Assembly (NCBI GenBank): GCA_030039655.1
Contig: JASHVC010000327.1
Span: forward strand, 1 to 5,972
Direction of reading: 5' to 3'
DNA from: Xanthobacteraceae bacterium
GTDB lineage: Bacteria > Pseudomonadota > Alphaproteobacteria > Rhizobiales > Xanthobacteraceae
Length of the DNA: 5,972 nucleotides
Shown here: positions 1-5,972 of the stretch, in pieces
Layout: each line of letters starts with the position of its first letter
Position numbering within the stretch: position 1 is the stretch's first letter
Notes under the pieces: model-generated
The model's input: the letters and a program-made list of their open reading frames with translations, nothing else
Databases searched by the model: none
What the model was told of the DNA's origin: nothing
Translations under genes and position numbers: made by a program

Positions 1-741
1 CTGGCCGGCGCTGTTTAGGATCGTCCAACGGGAGCGGTCGGTGGACCACTTTTGACCTTGAGCCCGTGAGATCGATAACGGTTTCGGCGAGTTGGCGAAT
101 CGTAAACTCGCTTGGATTTCCGAGATTCAGGGGACCAACAATATCGTCCTTGCTGGCCATGAATCGAACCAAGCCACGCGCCCATCGTTCGGATGCATGC
201 GCGGTCCGTACGTGTTGAAGATACGCGCTACCTTGATGCGCATTCTGTGCTGCCGGTGATAGTCAAAGAACAGAGTTTCCGCGCAACGTTTGCCCTCGTC
301 GTAGCATGACCGCGGACCGATCGGATTTACGTTTCCCCAATACTCTTCGCATTGCGGATGCACCTCGGGATCGCCATACACCTCCGAAGTTGACGCCTGC
401 AGGATTTTGGCCTTCACCCGCTTGGCAAGGCCGAGCATGTTGATGGCGCCGTGCACGCTCGTCTTGGTGGTCTGCACTGGATCGAATTGGTAGTGGATCG
501 GCGATGCCGGGCAGGCCAGATTATAGATTTGATCAACCTCCACGTAGATGGGCAAGCACACATCGTGGCGCATGAGCTCGAAGCGAGGATCGGCGAGTAA
601 GTGATGTATATTGCGACGCGATCCTGTGTAGAAGTTATCAACACAGAGGACTTCCCAACTCTCGCGGAGGAGTCGCTCGCAAAGATGCGAGCCAATGAAA
701 CCTGCACCGCCTGTAACCATAACGCGGGGTTCGTCTAGCAT
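1..741 (-). pseudogene. UDP-glucuronate decarboxylase (UDP-xylose synthase), internally deleted, frameshifted and cut by the window edge
   Basis: The intact enzyme is an NAD+-dependent short-chain dehydrogenase/reductase that converts UDP-glucuronate to UDP-xylose in the cytoplasm, supplying xylose for surface glycans. From the ATG at 739-741 the first frame shows the nucleotide-binding [10 protein letters not shown] (residues 11-20), the TSE of STSEVYG (118-120) and the active-site Y147 and K151 in SCYDEGK. It then reaches [17 protein letters not shown] (173-189). There the frame changes: it reads 15 unrelated residues and stops at 127-129. A second minus frame, from 175 down to 2, encodes the expected later part of the family: [20 protein letters not shown], then [15 protein letters not shown], then [12 protein letters not shown] at the edge. 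The piece normally lying between GRV and GLVRFM (about 34 residues, VVSNFIVQALRG...RSFCYVDDLIE in family members I recall) is missing. The loss is about 103 nt and out of frame. The gene lies 59 nt downstream of the large glycosyltransferase gene in the same orientation, probably one transcript. Family identity is secure. A misassembly could mimic the lesion. Confidence 0.9.
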
Positions 742-800
742 AGTGTTCTGCTTTCAATTGTTTCTGGATAAGCTGAAACGAACGCTAGCTTTTCAGTACG

Positions 801-3800
801 CTACCCAACCATCAGTGGTGACCTCTCCGATTCATTGGGGACCAGAGCAAGCGCGTCGAGCAATCGACGTTTGAACCGTTTCCGCGTGAAGTGTGCCTCG
901 TACACAGCCCTCGCCTTTTCACCGATCTCAGGCCAGCGAGGCCTCTTTTCGAGGACGCGGCACAGAGCGGCGCAGATATCTTCCGCCGTGTTGTTCGGTA
1001 AAATGAATCCGGACTCGCCGTCGCTCAGATAGTGCGAGACTCCGGTCGAGCTACTGGTGACAAGAACTTTATTTGCTCCAAGCGCATCGATCGCTGTTGT
1101 AGGTCCAGCGTCGTCAAGGGATGGGACTAAGACAATGTCGGCGAGTCGGATGAGCCGTGCCACTTGCGGCTGACTAAGTTCGTTGCGAAAGATAATTTCG
1201 AAATTATGTTCCGCGGAATCTTCCACAGCAGTCCTGAAGTCGGGGTCCAATGTTCGGCCGGCGAGCACAAGGCGGCACTCCGCCTGGATTTCGCGCGGCA
1301 GCATCTTGAAACCCGCCACTGCGAGGTTTTGACCCTTCCGGGGCTCGTAACTTCCTATAAGAACGATGACGACCTTGTTCTCAAATTCGTCCGGTCCTTC
1401 TAGGGCCACGTCAGGTAATTCGTCGACACCCGGTTCGATACTGATCGCCTCGAGTCCGCAATACTCCTTCATGTTCGCAGCCGAGAGTGGGCCTTCAGCC
1501 CAGATCGCTGTCGCTGCCGCCAGTCCGTCGCGAAAGCCCGGTACGTTGTCGCGCAAATGACGTATAAGCTCGGTCTCGTGACAATGCAGATAGACCGGAA
1601 GATAAGGTGCGAGCTGTTTGGGCAATGGCCAACAGGCGATCGTGTTGCATATCGCAATATCGAAATTCCTTGCCAAATTGATCACGGTTTCGTGCCCTGA
1701 GAGTGTTAGTGGGTCTACAATGATGTCTGCGCCGATTTCGATGAAGCGGCGTCTATAAGGCCCATCCTCGGGGGACATAACGAGGACGTAATGGCCGGCG
1801 TCCAGCAACACTTTCGCGGCCTCGTGCAAGCAGCGTGGTGCTCCACTCGCGCTCAGATCGTGAGAGAATAGAATAAAGTCCTTTCCGGTTATGGGCTGTA
1901 CACGAGCGCTCGCCGTCTCAAGCAAAAAGTCATCTTGCGAATCGATGTAAACTAAATCGCGCATTTTCGAAGGGAAGTAGGGATCGCGATCGCAGTAATG
2001 TCCCCAGCGTTTAAGAAGGAAGATATCGGCTTTGTCCTTCTTGAACGCCTTCAGCTTTGTCTTCTTCTGCGCTTCTTCTGCTCCCATCGCTACGTGACCG
2101 ATATGCGTTAGCTCGGCATGAGGTGTATACGCGCAGCTGTATCCAAGAGCTCGAATTCGAAAAGACAAATCCAAGTCAGAATGGGCAATCGGCGTGTGGT
2201 GGCTGTCCCACCCGCCAACTTCATTAAAGATTCGCTTTGAGACAGCGAGACAAGCGCCGCTGAGGACAGAGACTTCACGTTGGCTTTGGGCCAAGTTTAC
2301 ATAGGCAGTGGTTTGCGATGGATAACTGTGGAAGGCGGTTCCGACCAATCGGCGGACGCCCGTAACCATGCCCGCATATTGAATTGTGCCGTTTTCGTAG
2401 ACCAGTTTCGGACTCACACCGCCGACAGCCGGCATCGAGGCGACTTCCAAAAGTGTTTCAATCCAATCCTGGGAAATGACCCTCACGTCGTCGTTTAGGA
2501 AGATCAGATAGTCGCCCTTAGCCTCCGATGCGCCGGAATTGCACTTGTCGGCGAAGTTGAAAGGCCGATCGTATCTTACAAACCGCACATTTGATGACCT
2601 AAGCTCGCTCGCCAGCGAGCCGATGATTTTGGAGTTGGTGACGACAATCACTTCGACATTTCGATAGGTGCTCTTAGAGACGATCGACTCAACGGTATTT
2701 AGAATGCTGGAGCGTGTATCCGACGGGACAATGATCGATACCATTGGCGATGGCTGCTCAATCCGACGCTTCACCCTATTGGATGACGGAAGCGCGATGG
2801 CGACACCGCCATAACCACGCCGGTCAGCGGCCTCTTGCAGTGCCGCAATGTTGCTGATGCGGGCTTGGGGTTTGTCGCCGGTTGCACCCGATCCTGGGAT
2901 CATCCGCCACCCATAAAGGCAGTCGTCAAGGTGGATGACCTTGTGCGCCAGATCGGCCGCACGTAGCGCGAGATCATAATCTTGGGAAAGGTCGTATTCG
3001 GAACGAAAACCACCGAGGCGTTCAATCAAGGATCTTCGATAGACCGAAAGATGTCCGGTATACATGAAGCTATTCAATAACAACGGACTCCAATCCGGCT
3101 TGTAAAACAAATCGTGGACTAAATTATCGTTATCGATCTTGCATTCGTCGCTATAGACGAGGTCCACGTCATCGGGTTGTGCAAGTTGCTCCGCGACGCG
3201 TTCGAGAGCGTCGCGCGTGAGCATGTCGTCATGATCAAGTAATGCGATATACGATCCTGTAGCGACTTCCAGAGCCCGATTTGTCGCTTCGGAAATCCCC
3301 GATCGCTTTGTGGAAAATCGAACCTTTATTCGCGGATCGACACTTTGATAATAGTGTAACAGCCCTTCAATATCTGAACGCTGCGAAAAATCATCTACGA
3401 TTATCAATTGCCAATTTGCGTATGTTTGGAACAGTACCGATAAGATGGCTCTTTGAAGGAAGGCGAGTTGCGTCCTGTAAACAGGCATCAAGACCGAGAT
3501 CGTGTGACCATGTTGGACGTGGCCGGCAAGCGCCGGTTCGAACTCAAAACGTTTGCCTGATTCCAAGCGCTGCCGATTGTATCGGCTAAGAATAGGCGTG
3601 CTGAAAATCGGCAGATTGCACCCGTCTATCCTGTAAGTCGGATTAATCGAGAGCTTTTCTTTTTCGAAGTAAATCTCGCCGTTCGGCGCGGAATCCTTCG
3701 CCATAGCGCTGTGGCGAAGGTTGCGTATCGCCGCGACGACTTCGGCGTCACGCTCGTTCTTTCGCTCATCGACAACTGTCGGTGGCAACGGAGGTTGAAT

Positions 3801-4835
3801 TTTCGGTTCTTGCGAAGGAGCGAGTGCTCTATTGGCCCAACGGACTGTTCTCTGGCGGAGGGATCGAATCCGGGCCGGCACGAGAGAGCGCGCGAACGCC
3901 ACATATGATTTTTTTGCACTCCGTTTTGCCGCCAATCTGGCTCGAGTTGGCACGTACGATAGGATTGCCCGCGCCGGCGCAGTGACGCGCCAAGTGGTTG
4001 ATCTGGTGACCGCTTGAAGGGCGCTCTCGGTTTGACGCAATGCCCGTTCGAGCTCCCGGCGCTGTCGCGAAGCTTCCCCTCGTTGCTCGGCGATTTCCGC
4101 TTTCTGCTCGGTAATCTTTGCCTGGTGCGCGGCAATCTCCGCCTTGCGAGCATCGAGTTCCGCCATGGCCGCAACAAGTTTTTGCTTCTCTTGCGAAAGC
4201 AAAAGCATGTCCTCGCTGTTTACGTTCAAATTTCCGACTTCGTGGGTGTCGCAGCTCCTGATGTTAAAGGGGCTCCGCACCGCATCAGCCAACAGTTTCT
4301 TTGGTAGAGTGCGCAGTTCGACATGGCCCTTGCCGAAAACCATGACGCAGTCGTTCCAAATTTCGGCCTCGCGGCGGGCAATAAACGACTCGATCAGCGT
4401 CACGTCTTTGCCTTCGTGGGCTGCCCATGCAACCAGGGCCAGCCCCGCATCCGGATAGAACCGCCAGTTGTCTACCGGATGGCTATGATAAAACCCATTC
4501 GAAGGCGCATTCAGATAGATGTAACCGGCTGGCTTGGTCACCCGGACCATTTCTAAAAAAGTCAACCAGAACATCTGATCATGCTCGAAGCATGATGATG
4601 CGATGGTTGCGTCGAAATGATTATCTTCGAACGGAAAGGAATAAGGGTTCTCAAGAATCACATCGACGCCATCACCCGTCGAGATATCGATTCCAATGTA
4701 TTGCGAGCCGGGAGGTGCACAGTCGCGCAGCGTCCCGTTGATGTTCTGCGATCCGACGTCGAGAATGCGCGGGCATGCACCGGCGAGATATTTCTCTAAG
4801 AACTTCTGACCAATTTCGAACGCTGTGTCGTGCAT
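801..4835 (-). CDS. Multidomain polysaccharide biosynthesis protein: methyltransferase, coiled coil, GT2, GT2 and GT4 domains
   Basis: This 1344-residue protein is numbered from the ATG at 4833-4835. The frame is open to a TTG at 4892, but those 19 extra residues are low-complexity and MHDTAFEIGQKF is a natural methyltransferase start. Neither start has a clear Shine-Dalgarno sequence. Domains in order: class I SAM methyltransferase at about 20-180 (LDVGS 25-29, acidic D50, SSCFEH 80-85); coiled coil at about 208-278; basic linker with STTWRVTAPAR (279-289), a motif I associate with glycosyltransferase fusions; first GT2 at about 446-690 (ISVLMPVY, D481/D482, DHDD 534-537, QDYD 618-621); second GT2 at about 699-925 (NDD 781-783, HSDLDLSFR 885-893, H911); GT-B/GT4-like at about 985-1330 (SHDLSASGAPR 991-1001, R1166/K1167, acidic pair D1242 and D1250). 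No signal peptide or membrane segment is visible, so it should act at the cytoplasmic face. It probably adds several sugars, and perhaps a methyl group, to an O-antigen or capsule glycan. Substrates cannot be read from sequence. Confidence 0.93.
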   Translation of the reverse strand: MHDTAFEIGQKFLEKYLAGACPRILDVGSQNINGTLRDCAPPGSQYIGIDISTGDGVDVILENPYSFPFEDNHFDATIASSCFEHDQMFWLTFLEMVRVTKPAGYIYLNAPSNGFYHSHPVDNWRFYPDAGLALVAWAAHEGKDVTLIESFIARREAEIWNDCVMVFGKGHVELRTLPKKLLADAVRSPFNIRSCDTHEVGNLNVNSEDMLLLSQEKQKLVAAMAELDARKAEIAAHQAKITEQKAEIAEQRGEASRQRRELERALRQTESALQAVTRSTTWRVTAPARAILSYVPTRARLAAKRSAKKSYVAFARSLVPARIRSLRQRTVRWANRALAPSQEPKIQPPLPPTVVDERKNERDAEVVAAIRNLRHSAMAKDSAPNGEIYFEKEKLSINPTYRIDGCNLPIFSTPILSRYNRQRLESGKRFEFEPALAGHVQHGHTISVLMPVYRTQLAFLQRAILSVLFQTYANWQLIIVDDFSQRSDIEGLLHYYQSVDPRIKVRFSTKRSGISEATNRALEVATGSYIALLDHDDMLTRDALERVAEQLAQPDDVDLVYSDECKIDNDNLVHDLFYKPDWSPLLLNSFMYTGHLSVYRRSLIERLGGFRSEYDLSQDYDLALRAADLAHKVIHLDDCLYGWRMIPGSGATGDKPQARISNIAALQEAADRRGYGGVAIALPSSNRVKRRIEQPSPMVSIIVPSDTRSSILNTVESIVSKSTYRNVEVIVVTNSKIIGSLASELRSSNVRFVRYDRPFNFADKCNSGASEAKGDYLIFLNDDVRVISQDWIETLLEVASMPAVGGVSPKLVYENGTIQYAGMVTGVRRLVGTAFHSYPSQTTAYVNLAQSQREVSVLSGACLAVSKRIFNEVGGWDSHHTPIAHSDLDLSFRIRALGYSCAYTPHAELTHIGHVAMGAEEAQKKTKLKAFKKDKADIFLLKRWGHYCDRDPYFPSKMRDLVYIDSQDDFLLETASARVQPITGKDFILFSHDLSASGAPRCLHEAAKVLLDAGHYVLVMSPEDGPYRRRFIEIGADIIVDPLTLSGHETVINLARNFDIAICNTIACWPLPKQLAPYLPVYLHCHETELIRHLRDNVPGFRDGLAAATAIWAEGPLSAANMKEYCGLEAISIEPGVDELPDVALEGPDEFENKVVIVLIGSYEPRKGQNLAVAGFKMLPREIQAECRLVLAGRTLDPDFRTAVEDSAEHNFEIIFRNELSQPQVARLIRLADIVLVPSLDDAGPTTAIDALGANKVLVTSSSTGVSHYLSDGESGFILPNNTAEDICAALCRVLEKRPRWPEIGEKARAVYEAHFTRKRFKRRLLDALALVPNESERSPLMVG
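4080..4163 (-). repeat. Four tandem 21-bp units encoding coiled-coil heptads
   Basis: Inside the fusion gene, residues 225-252 are four consecutive seven-residue units: AELDARK, AEIAAHQ, AKITEQK and AEIAEQR. The DNA units are 4143-4163, 4122-4142, 4101-4121 and 4080-4100. Each begins GCG or GCA, then a GAA, GAG or AAG codon, then an ATT, ATC or CTC codon, so they align without gaps as 21-bp repeats. Alanine and isoleucine/leucine occupy fixed heptad positions, as expected for a parallel coiled coil. The flanking sequence (about 208-224 and 253-278) keeps the character less regularly. Units added or lost would change coiled-coil length without breaking the frame. Confidence 0.8.
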
Positions 4836-4843
4836 TGTTGAGT

Positions 4844-5139
4844 CTATTTTGCAAGGAGCGGCTGGCTGCCGGCTTCCTGTGCCCGCTCGCAAAAGTGTTG
4901 ATGCGCGGCCGACATCTTCTGCGAGGGAATCCGGCGCTGCTTCGCTGCGCCAGCCGTCCGCAGCGCAGCACCGAGCCGCCGCGCACGGTCGCGAATCAAA
5001 TCCGCGAGCGCTAGATTTTTTCTCGAGCCTGCCCCAGGCCCCGTTCTTTCGACCATTCCGTCACTCGGTCTGCAGCTTCAGCCCCTGCCTGCGCTGCGCG
5101 ATTAAAGTTTTCGGCGCACAACCGATTGGATATGATCAT
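4844..5139 (-). pseudogene. Possible small gene split by a frameshift at a six-A run, function unknown
   Basis: Two minus-strand frames abut here. The first starts at the ATG at 5137-5139 and reads 42 residues, including AQAGAEAADRVTEWSKERG, to a stop at 5011-5013. The second frame carries RKNLALADLIRDRARRLG and then QKMSAAHQHFCERAQEAG, ending at a stop at 4844-4846, only 8 nt before the fusion gene's ATG. The switch falls at a run of six A on the minus strand (T run at 5016-5021). One extra A there would join the frames into a protein of about 100 residues. Hand-counted G+C by codon position in the second part is about 75/54/68%, a coding-like pattern for a GC-rich genome; the first part is less clear. 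I do not recognise the product. It may be chance open frame, a decayed gene or a sequencing indel. The second frame also has its own ATG at 5054-5056 (70 residues). Confidence 0.25.
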
Positions 5140-5249
5140 GGTATAATGCAACTGATGGAATATAGGCTAGGTCGACGGCATCTGCTGATTGTGAATGGAG
5201 TGGATAAGTTGAAAATGGTAGTCTGATCAGGCCGCTGCTGGTGGGGCGC

Positions 5250-5318
5250 CGGTTTCAAGGCGGCGTTCGGGGCTCCGCGTTAGCCCTTTGATCATTGGTT
5301 CGCGCCGCTTGGAAACCG
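5250..5318. repeat. Imperfect 16-bp inverted repeat with a nested hairpin
   Basis: The left arm is 5250-5265 (CGGTTTCAAGGCGGCG) and the right arm 5303-5318 (CGCCGCTTGGAAACCG). Of 16 positions, 14 are Watson-Crick pairs, one is G-T and one is A-G. The 37-nt centre contains a second perfect 5-bp inverted repeat, GGGCT at 5270-5274 and AGCCC at 5282-5286, with a 7-nt loop. There is no T run after the outer stem, so a simple intrinsic terminator is unlikely. A dispersed palindromic element, a structured RNA or a remnant of mobile-element ends are all possible. Confidence 0.7.
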
Positions 5319-5366
5319 CGTAGCCATGCCGTACATGTGCGGACGGGGCCGGCCGAACGGGGCGCA

Positions 5367-5395
5367 GTCTTGCGAAGACCCGAGCCGGTCCTCGG
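5367..5395. repeat. Two abutting short perfect hairpins upstream of tRNA-Met
   Basis: GTCTT-GCG-AAGAC (5367-5379) is followed with no gap by CCGAG-CCGGTC-CTCGG (5380-5395). Both stems are 5 bp with no mismatch. They end 35 nt before the mature tRNA 5' end, so they may lie in the tRNA leader or near its promoter. No role can be assigned from sequence. Confidence 0.5.
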
Positions 5396-5430
5396 CCATA
5401 AGCCGGTACAGCCGGCCGGTCAGTCTCAGT

Positions 5431-5507
5431 GGCGGGGTAGCTCAGCTGGTTAGAGCAGCGGAATCATAATCCGGAGGTCGGCGGTTCAAATCCGCCCCCC
5501 GCTACCA
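5431..5507 (+). tRNA. tRNA-Met (anticodon CAT), elongator type
   Basis: A full cloverleaf can be folded by hand. The acceptor stem is GGCGGGG (5431-5437) with CCCCGCT (5497-5503), giving a G1-U72 wobble. The D arm is GCTC/GAGC (5440-5443 and 5453-5456). The anticodon loop ATCATAA (5463-5469) has CAT at 5465-5467. The variable loop has 5 nt (5475-5479). The T arm is GGCGG-TTCAAAT-CCGCC (5480-5496). Discriminator A and an encoded CCA complete it at 5504-5507. The D loop carries the conserved GG (5448-5449). It is not the initiator: there is no C1-A72 mismatch and no three-GC run in the anticodon stem. A CAT tRNA could also be the lysidine-modified Ile2, but the loop and acceptor fit elongator Met better. 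The first anticodon-stem position is a G-G mismatch (5458 with 5474). The tRNA converges with boxB (91-nt gap). Confidence 0.95.
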
Positions 5508-5598
5508 ACCCCCGTCCAACCCGGAGCCGATCCGCCGGCCGCTTGCAGCCCGTCCTGCTCAATCTTCATCCACGCCCGCTTGTGTGAAGGGATGAATT

Positions 5599-5972
5599 TC
5601 ACGCCGCGATTTTCACGTACTCGAAATCGCCGGGCTTGTTGTCGATGCCGACGCGCGGCGGCGCGATCCAACTGGCGAATTTGCCGGGCTCGGTGACCGG
5701 CTTCATCAGGCTGGCGATAAAGTCGCCGTCGTCCTTCGACGGAAGCCACTGGCCATGCTCGCGCTGCCACGTCGCGTCGTCGATGAGCTGTCCGGCCGGC
5801 GATACGCGCGCGTCCTTGAACTCGCCGATCTGGCGGTGGAAGCCGACGTGCGGCAATTCGAGTTTGAAGGCGACGCCGACCTTGTCGATGATCTTGTTCC
5901 AGCGGTCGATGCCGCGCTGGCAATCGGCGGTGTAGTCGTCGCGCAGCCGCATGTTGATCGCGGTGAGCGCCG
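5599..5972 (-). CDS. boxB: Benzoyl-CoA 2,3-epoxidase (oxygenase) subunit B, C-terminal fragment
   Basis: BoxB is the di-iron oxygenase component that epoxidises benzoyl-CoA at the 2,3 position in the aerobic box pathway, with BoxA supplying electrons and BoxC opening the ring. The window holds the last 123 codons; the frame is open through the right edge, and the ATG at 5950-5952 is internal. Recognisable features of the BoxB C-terminus, from memory of the family, are LRDDYTADCQRGIDRWNKII, the LPHVGFHRQIGEF segment, the WLPS motif and, near the end, EPGKFASWIAPP followed by DFEYVKIAA and a TGA at 5599-5601. The full family is roughly 470 residues, so the di-iron ligands lie outside the window. 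GC content is clearly higher than in the polysaccharide genes (121 of 180 bases at 5641-5820), consistent with the native chromosome. No T-tracted terminator follows; a 7-bp inverted repeat with an 18-nt loop (5565-5571 and 5590-5596) sits just after the stop. Confidence 0.85.
   Translation of the reverse strand, partial: ALTAINMRLRDDYTADCQRGIDRWNKIIDKVGVAFKLELPHVGFHRQIGEFKDARVSPAGQLIDDATWQREHGQWLPSKDDGDFIASLMKPVTEPGKFASWIAPPRVGIDNKPGDFEYVKIAA

Larger units (their letters stand above)
4836..5430. other. 595-bp intergenic region between the fusion gene and tRNA-Met, no confident gene
   Basis: The composition is uneven. Positions 4850-5100 are GC-rich, 5101-5225 are noticeably AT-richer, and 5226-5430 are GC-rich and full of short inverted repeats. 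A possible decayed small gene occupies 4844-5139 on the minus strand. A large inverted repeat lies at 5250-5318 and two hairpins at 5367-5395. GGCCGGCC (5347-5354) and CCGGCCGG (5412-5419) are perfect 8-bp palindromes. A perfect TATAAT occurs on the plus strand at 5142-5147, but no credible -35 box sits 15-18 bp upstream. I could not identify the promoter of the fusion gene or of the tRNA by eye. Confidence 0.6.

Noticed and set aside
773..796. CTGAAA/TTTCAG inverted repeat between the fusion gene and the decarboxylase gene
   Set aside because: Only 6 bp with a 12-nt loop and no T run; too weak to call a terminator in a likely shared transcript.
3626..4177. Minus-strand ORF of 183 residues inside the fusion gene
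   Set aside because: It lies in another frame of the coiled-coil and linker region, is rich in Arg and Ser, and has no recognisable motif.
4836..4892. TTG start giving 19 extra residues on the fusion protein
   Set aside because: The extra residues are low-complexity and unlike a methyltransferase start; the ATG at 4835 begins a natural N-terminal helix.
5142..5147. Perfect TATAAT on the plus strand
   Set aside because: No -35-like hexamer at 15-18 bp upstream, and about 280 bp from the tRNA; likely chance in an AT-rich patch.
4825..5226. Plus-strand ORF of 133 residues
   Set aside because: It overlaps the start of the fusion gene, has no motif I recognise, no Shine-Dalgarno sequence, and spans two regions of different composition.
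5325..5468. Plus-strand ORF starting MPYMCGRG and ending GGVAQLVRAAES
   Set aside because: Its end is the well-known spurious translation of a tRNA 5' half, and it runs straight into the tRNA gene.
5565..5596. 7-bp inverted repeat after the boxB stop as a terminator
   Set aside because: The 18-nt loop is large and no T run follows on the minus strand.
5486..5923. Minus-strand ORF of 145 residues
   Set aside because: It overlaps boxB in another frame and runs into the tRNA; its arginine- and alanine-rich composition is typical of a shadow frame in GC-rich DNA.
1..5972. CRISPR array, transposase or integrase
   Set aside because: No direct repeats with regular spacers and no recognisable recombinase motifs in any frame.

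Overview
The window looks like an alphaproteobacterial chromosome, probably Hyphomicrobiales (Bradyrhizobium/Rhodopseudomonas-like). This rests on a GC-rich boxB-type gene of aerobic benzoyl-CoA catabolism, the form of the tRNA-Met, and a polysaccharide cluster of a kind common in these bacteria. The genus assignment is inference.

Layout from left to right. Positions 1-741 (minus) hold a UDP-glucuronate decarboxylase (UDP-xylose synthase) gene that runs off the left edge. It is broken by an out-of-frame internal deletion of about 100 nt at roughly 175-180. After a 59-nt gap, 801-4835 (minus) is one very large gene. It fuses a SAM-dependent methyltransferase, a heptad-repeat coiled coil, two GT-A (GT2) glycosyltransferase domains and a GT-B (GT4-like) glycosyltransferase domain in a 1344-residue polypeptide. 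Positions 4836-5430 carry no confident gene. They hold a possible frameshifted small gene (4844-5139), a large imperfect inverted repeat with a nested hairpin (5250-5318) and two abutting small hairpins (5367-5395). A plus-strand tRNA-Met(CAT) lies at 5431-5507. Positions 5599-5972 (minus) are the 3' end of a benzoyl-CoA 2,3-epoxidase subunit B gene, which continues beyond the right edge.

Functionally, the left 4.8 kb is part of a surface-polysaccharide (O-antigen, capsule or EPS) locus. The decarboxylase would supply UDP-xylose, and the fusion protein would add several sugars and perhaps a methyl group to the growing glycan. The UDP-xylose gene appears disabled here, so either another copy exists or xylose has been lost from the glycan. 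The right end is unrelated core catabolism (box pathway). Hand-counted GC is about 45% at 3001-3180 and about 67% at 5641-5820, so the polysaccharide genes look like an accessory segment whose edge lies between the fusion gene and the tRNA.

The best candidates for something unusual are the five-part enzyme with its ruler-like coiled coil, the clean internal deletion in the decarboxylase gene, and the structured non-coding block beside the tRNA.
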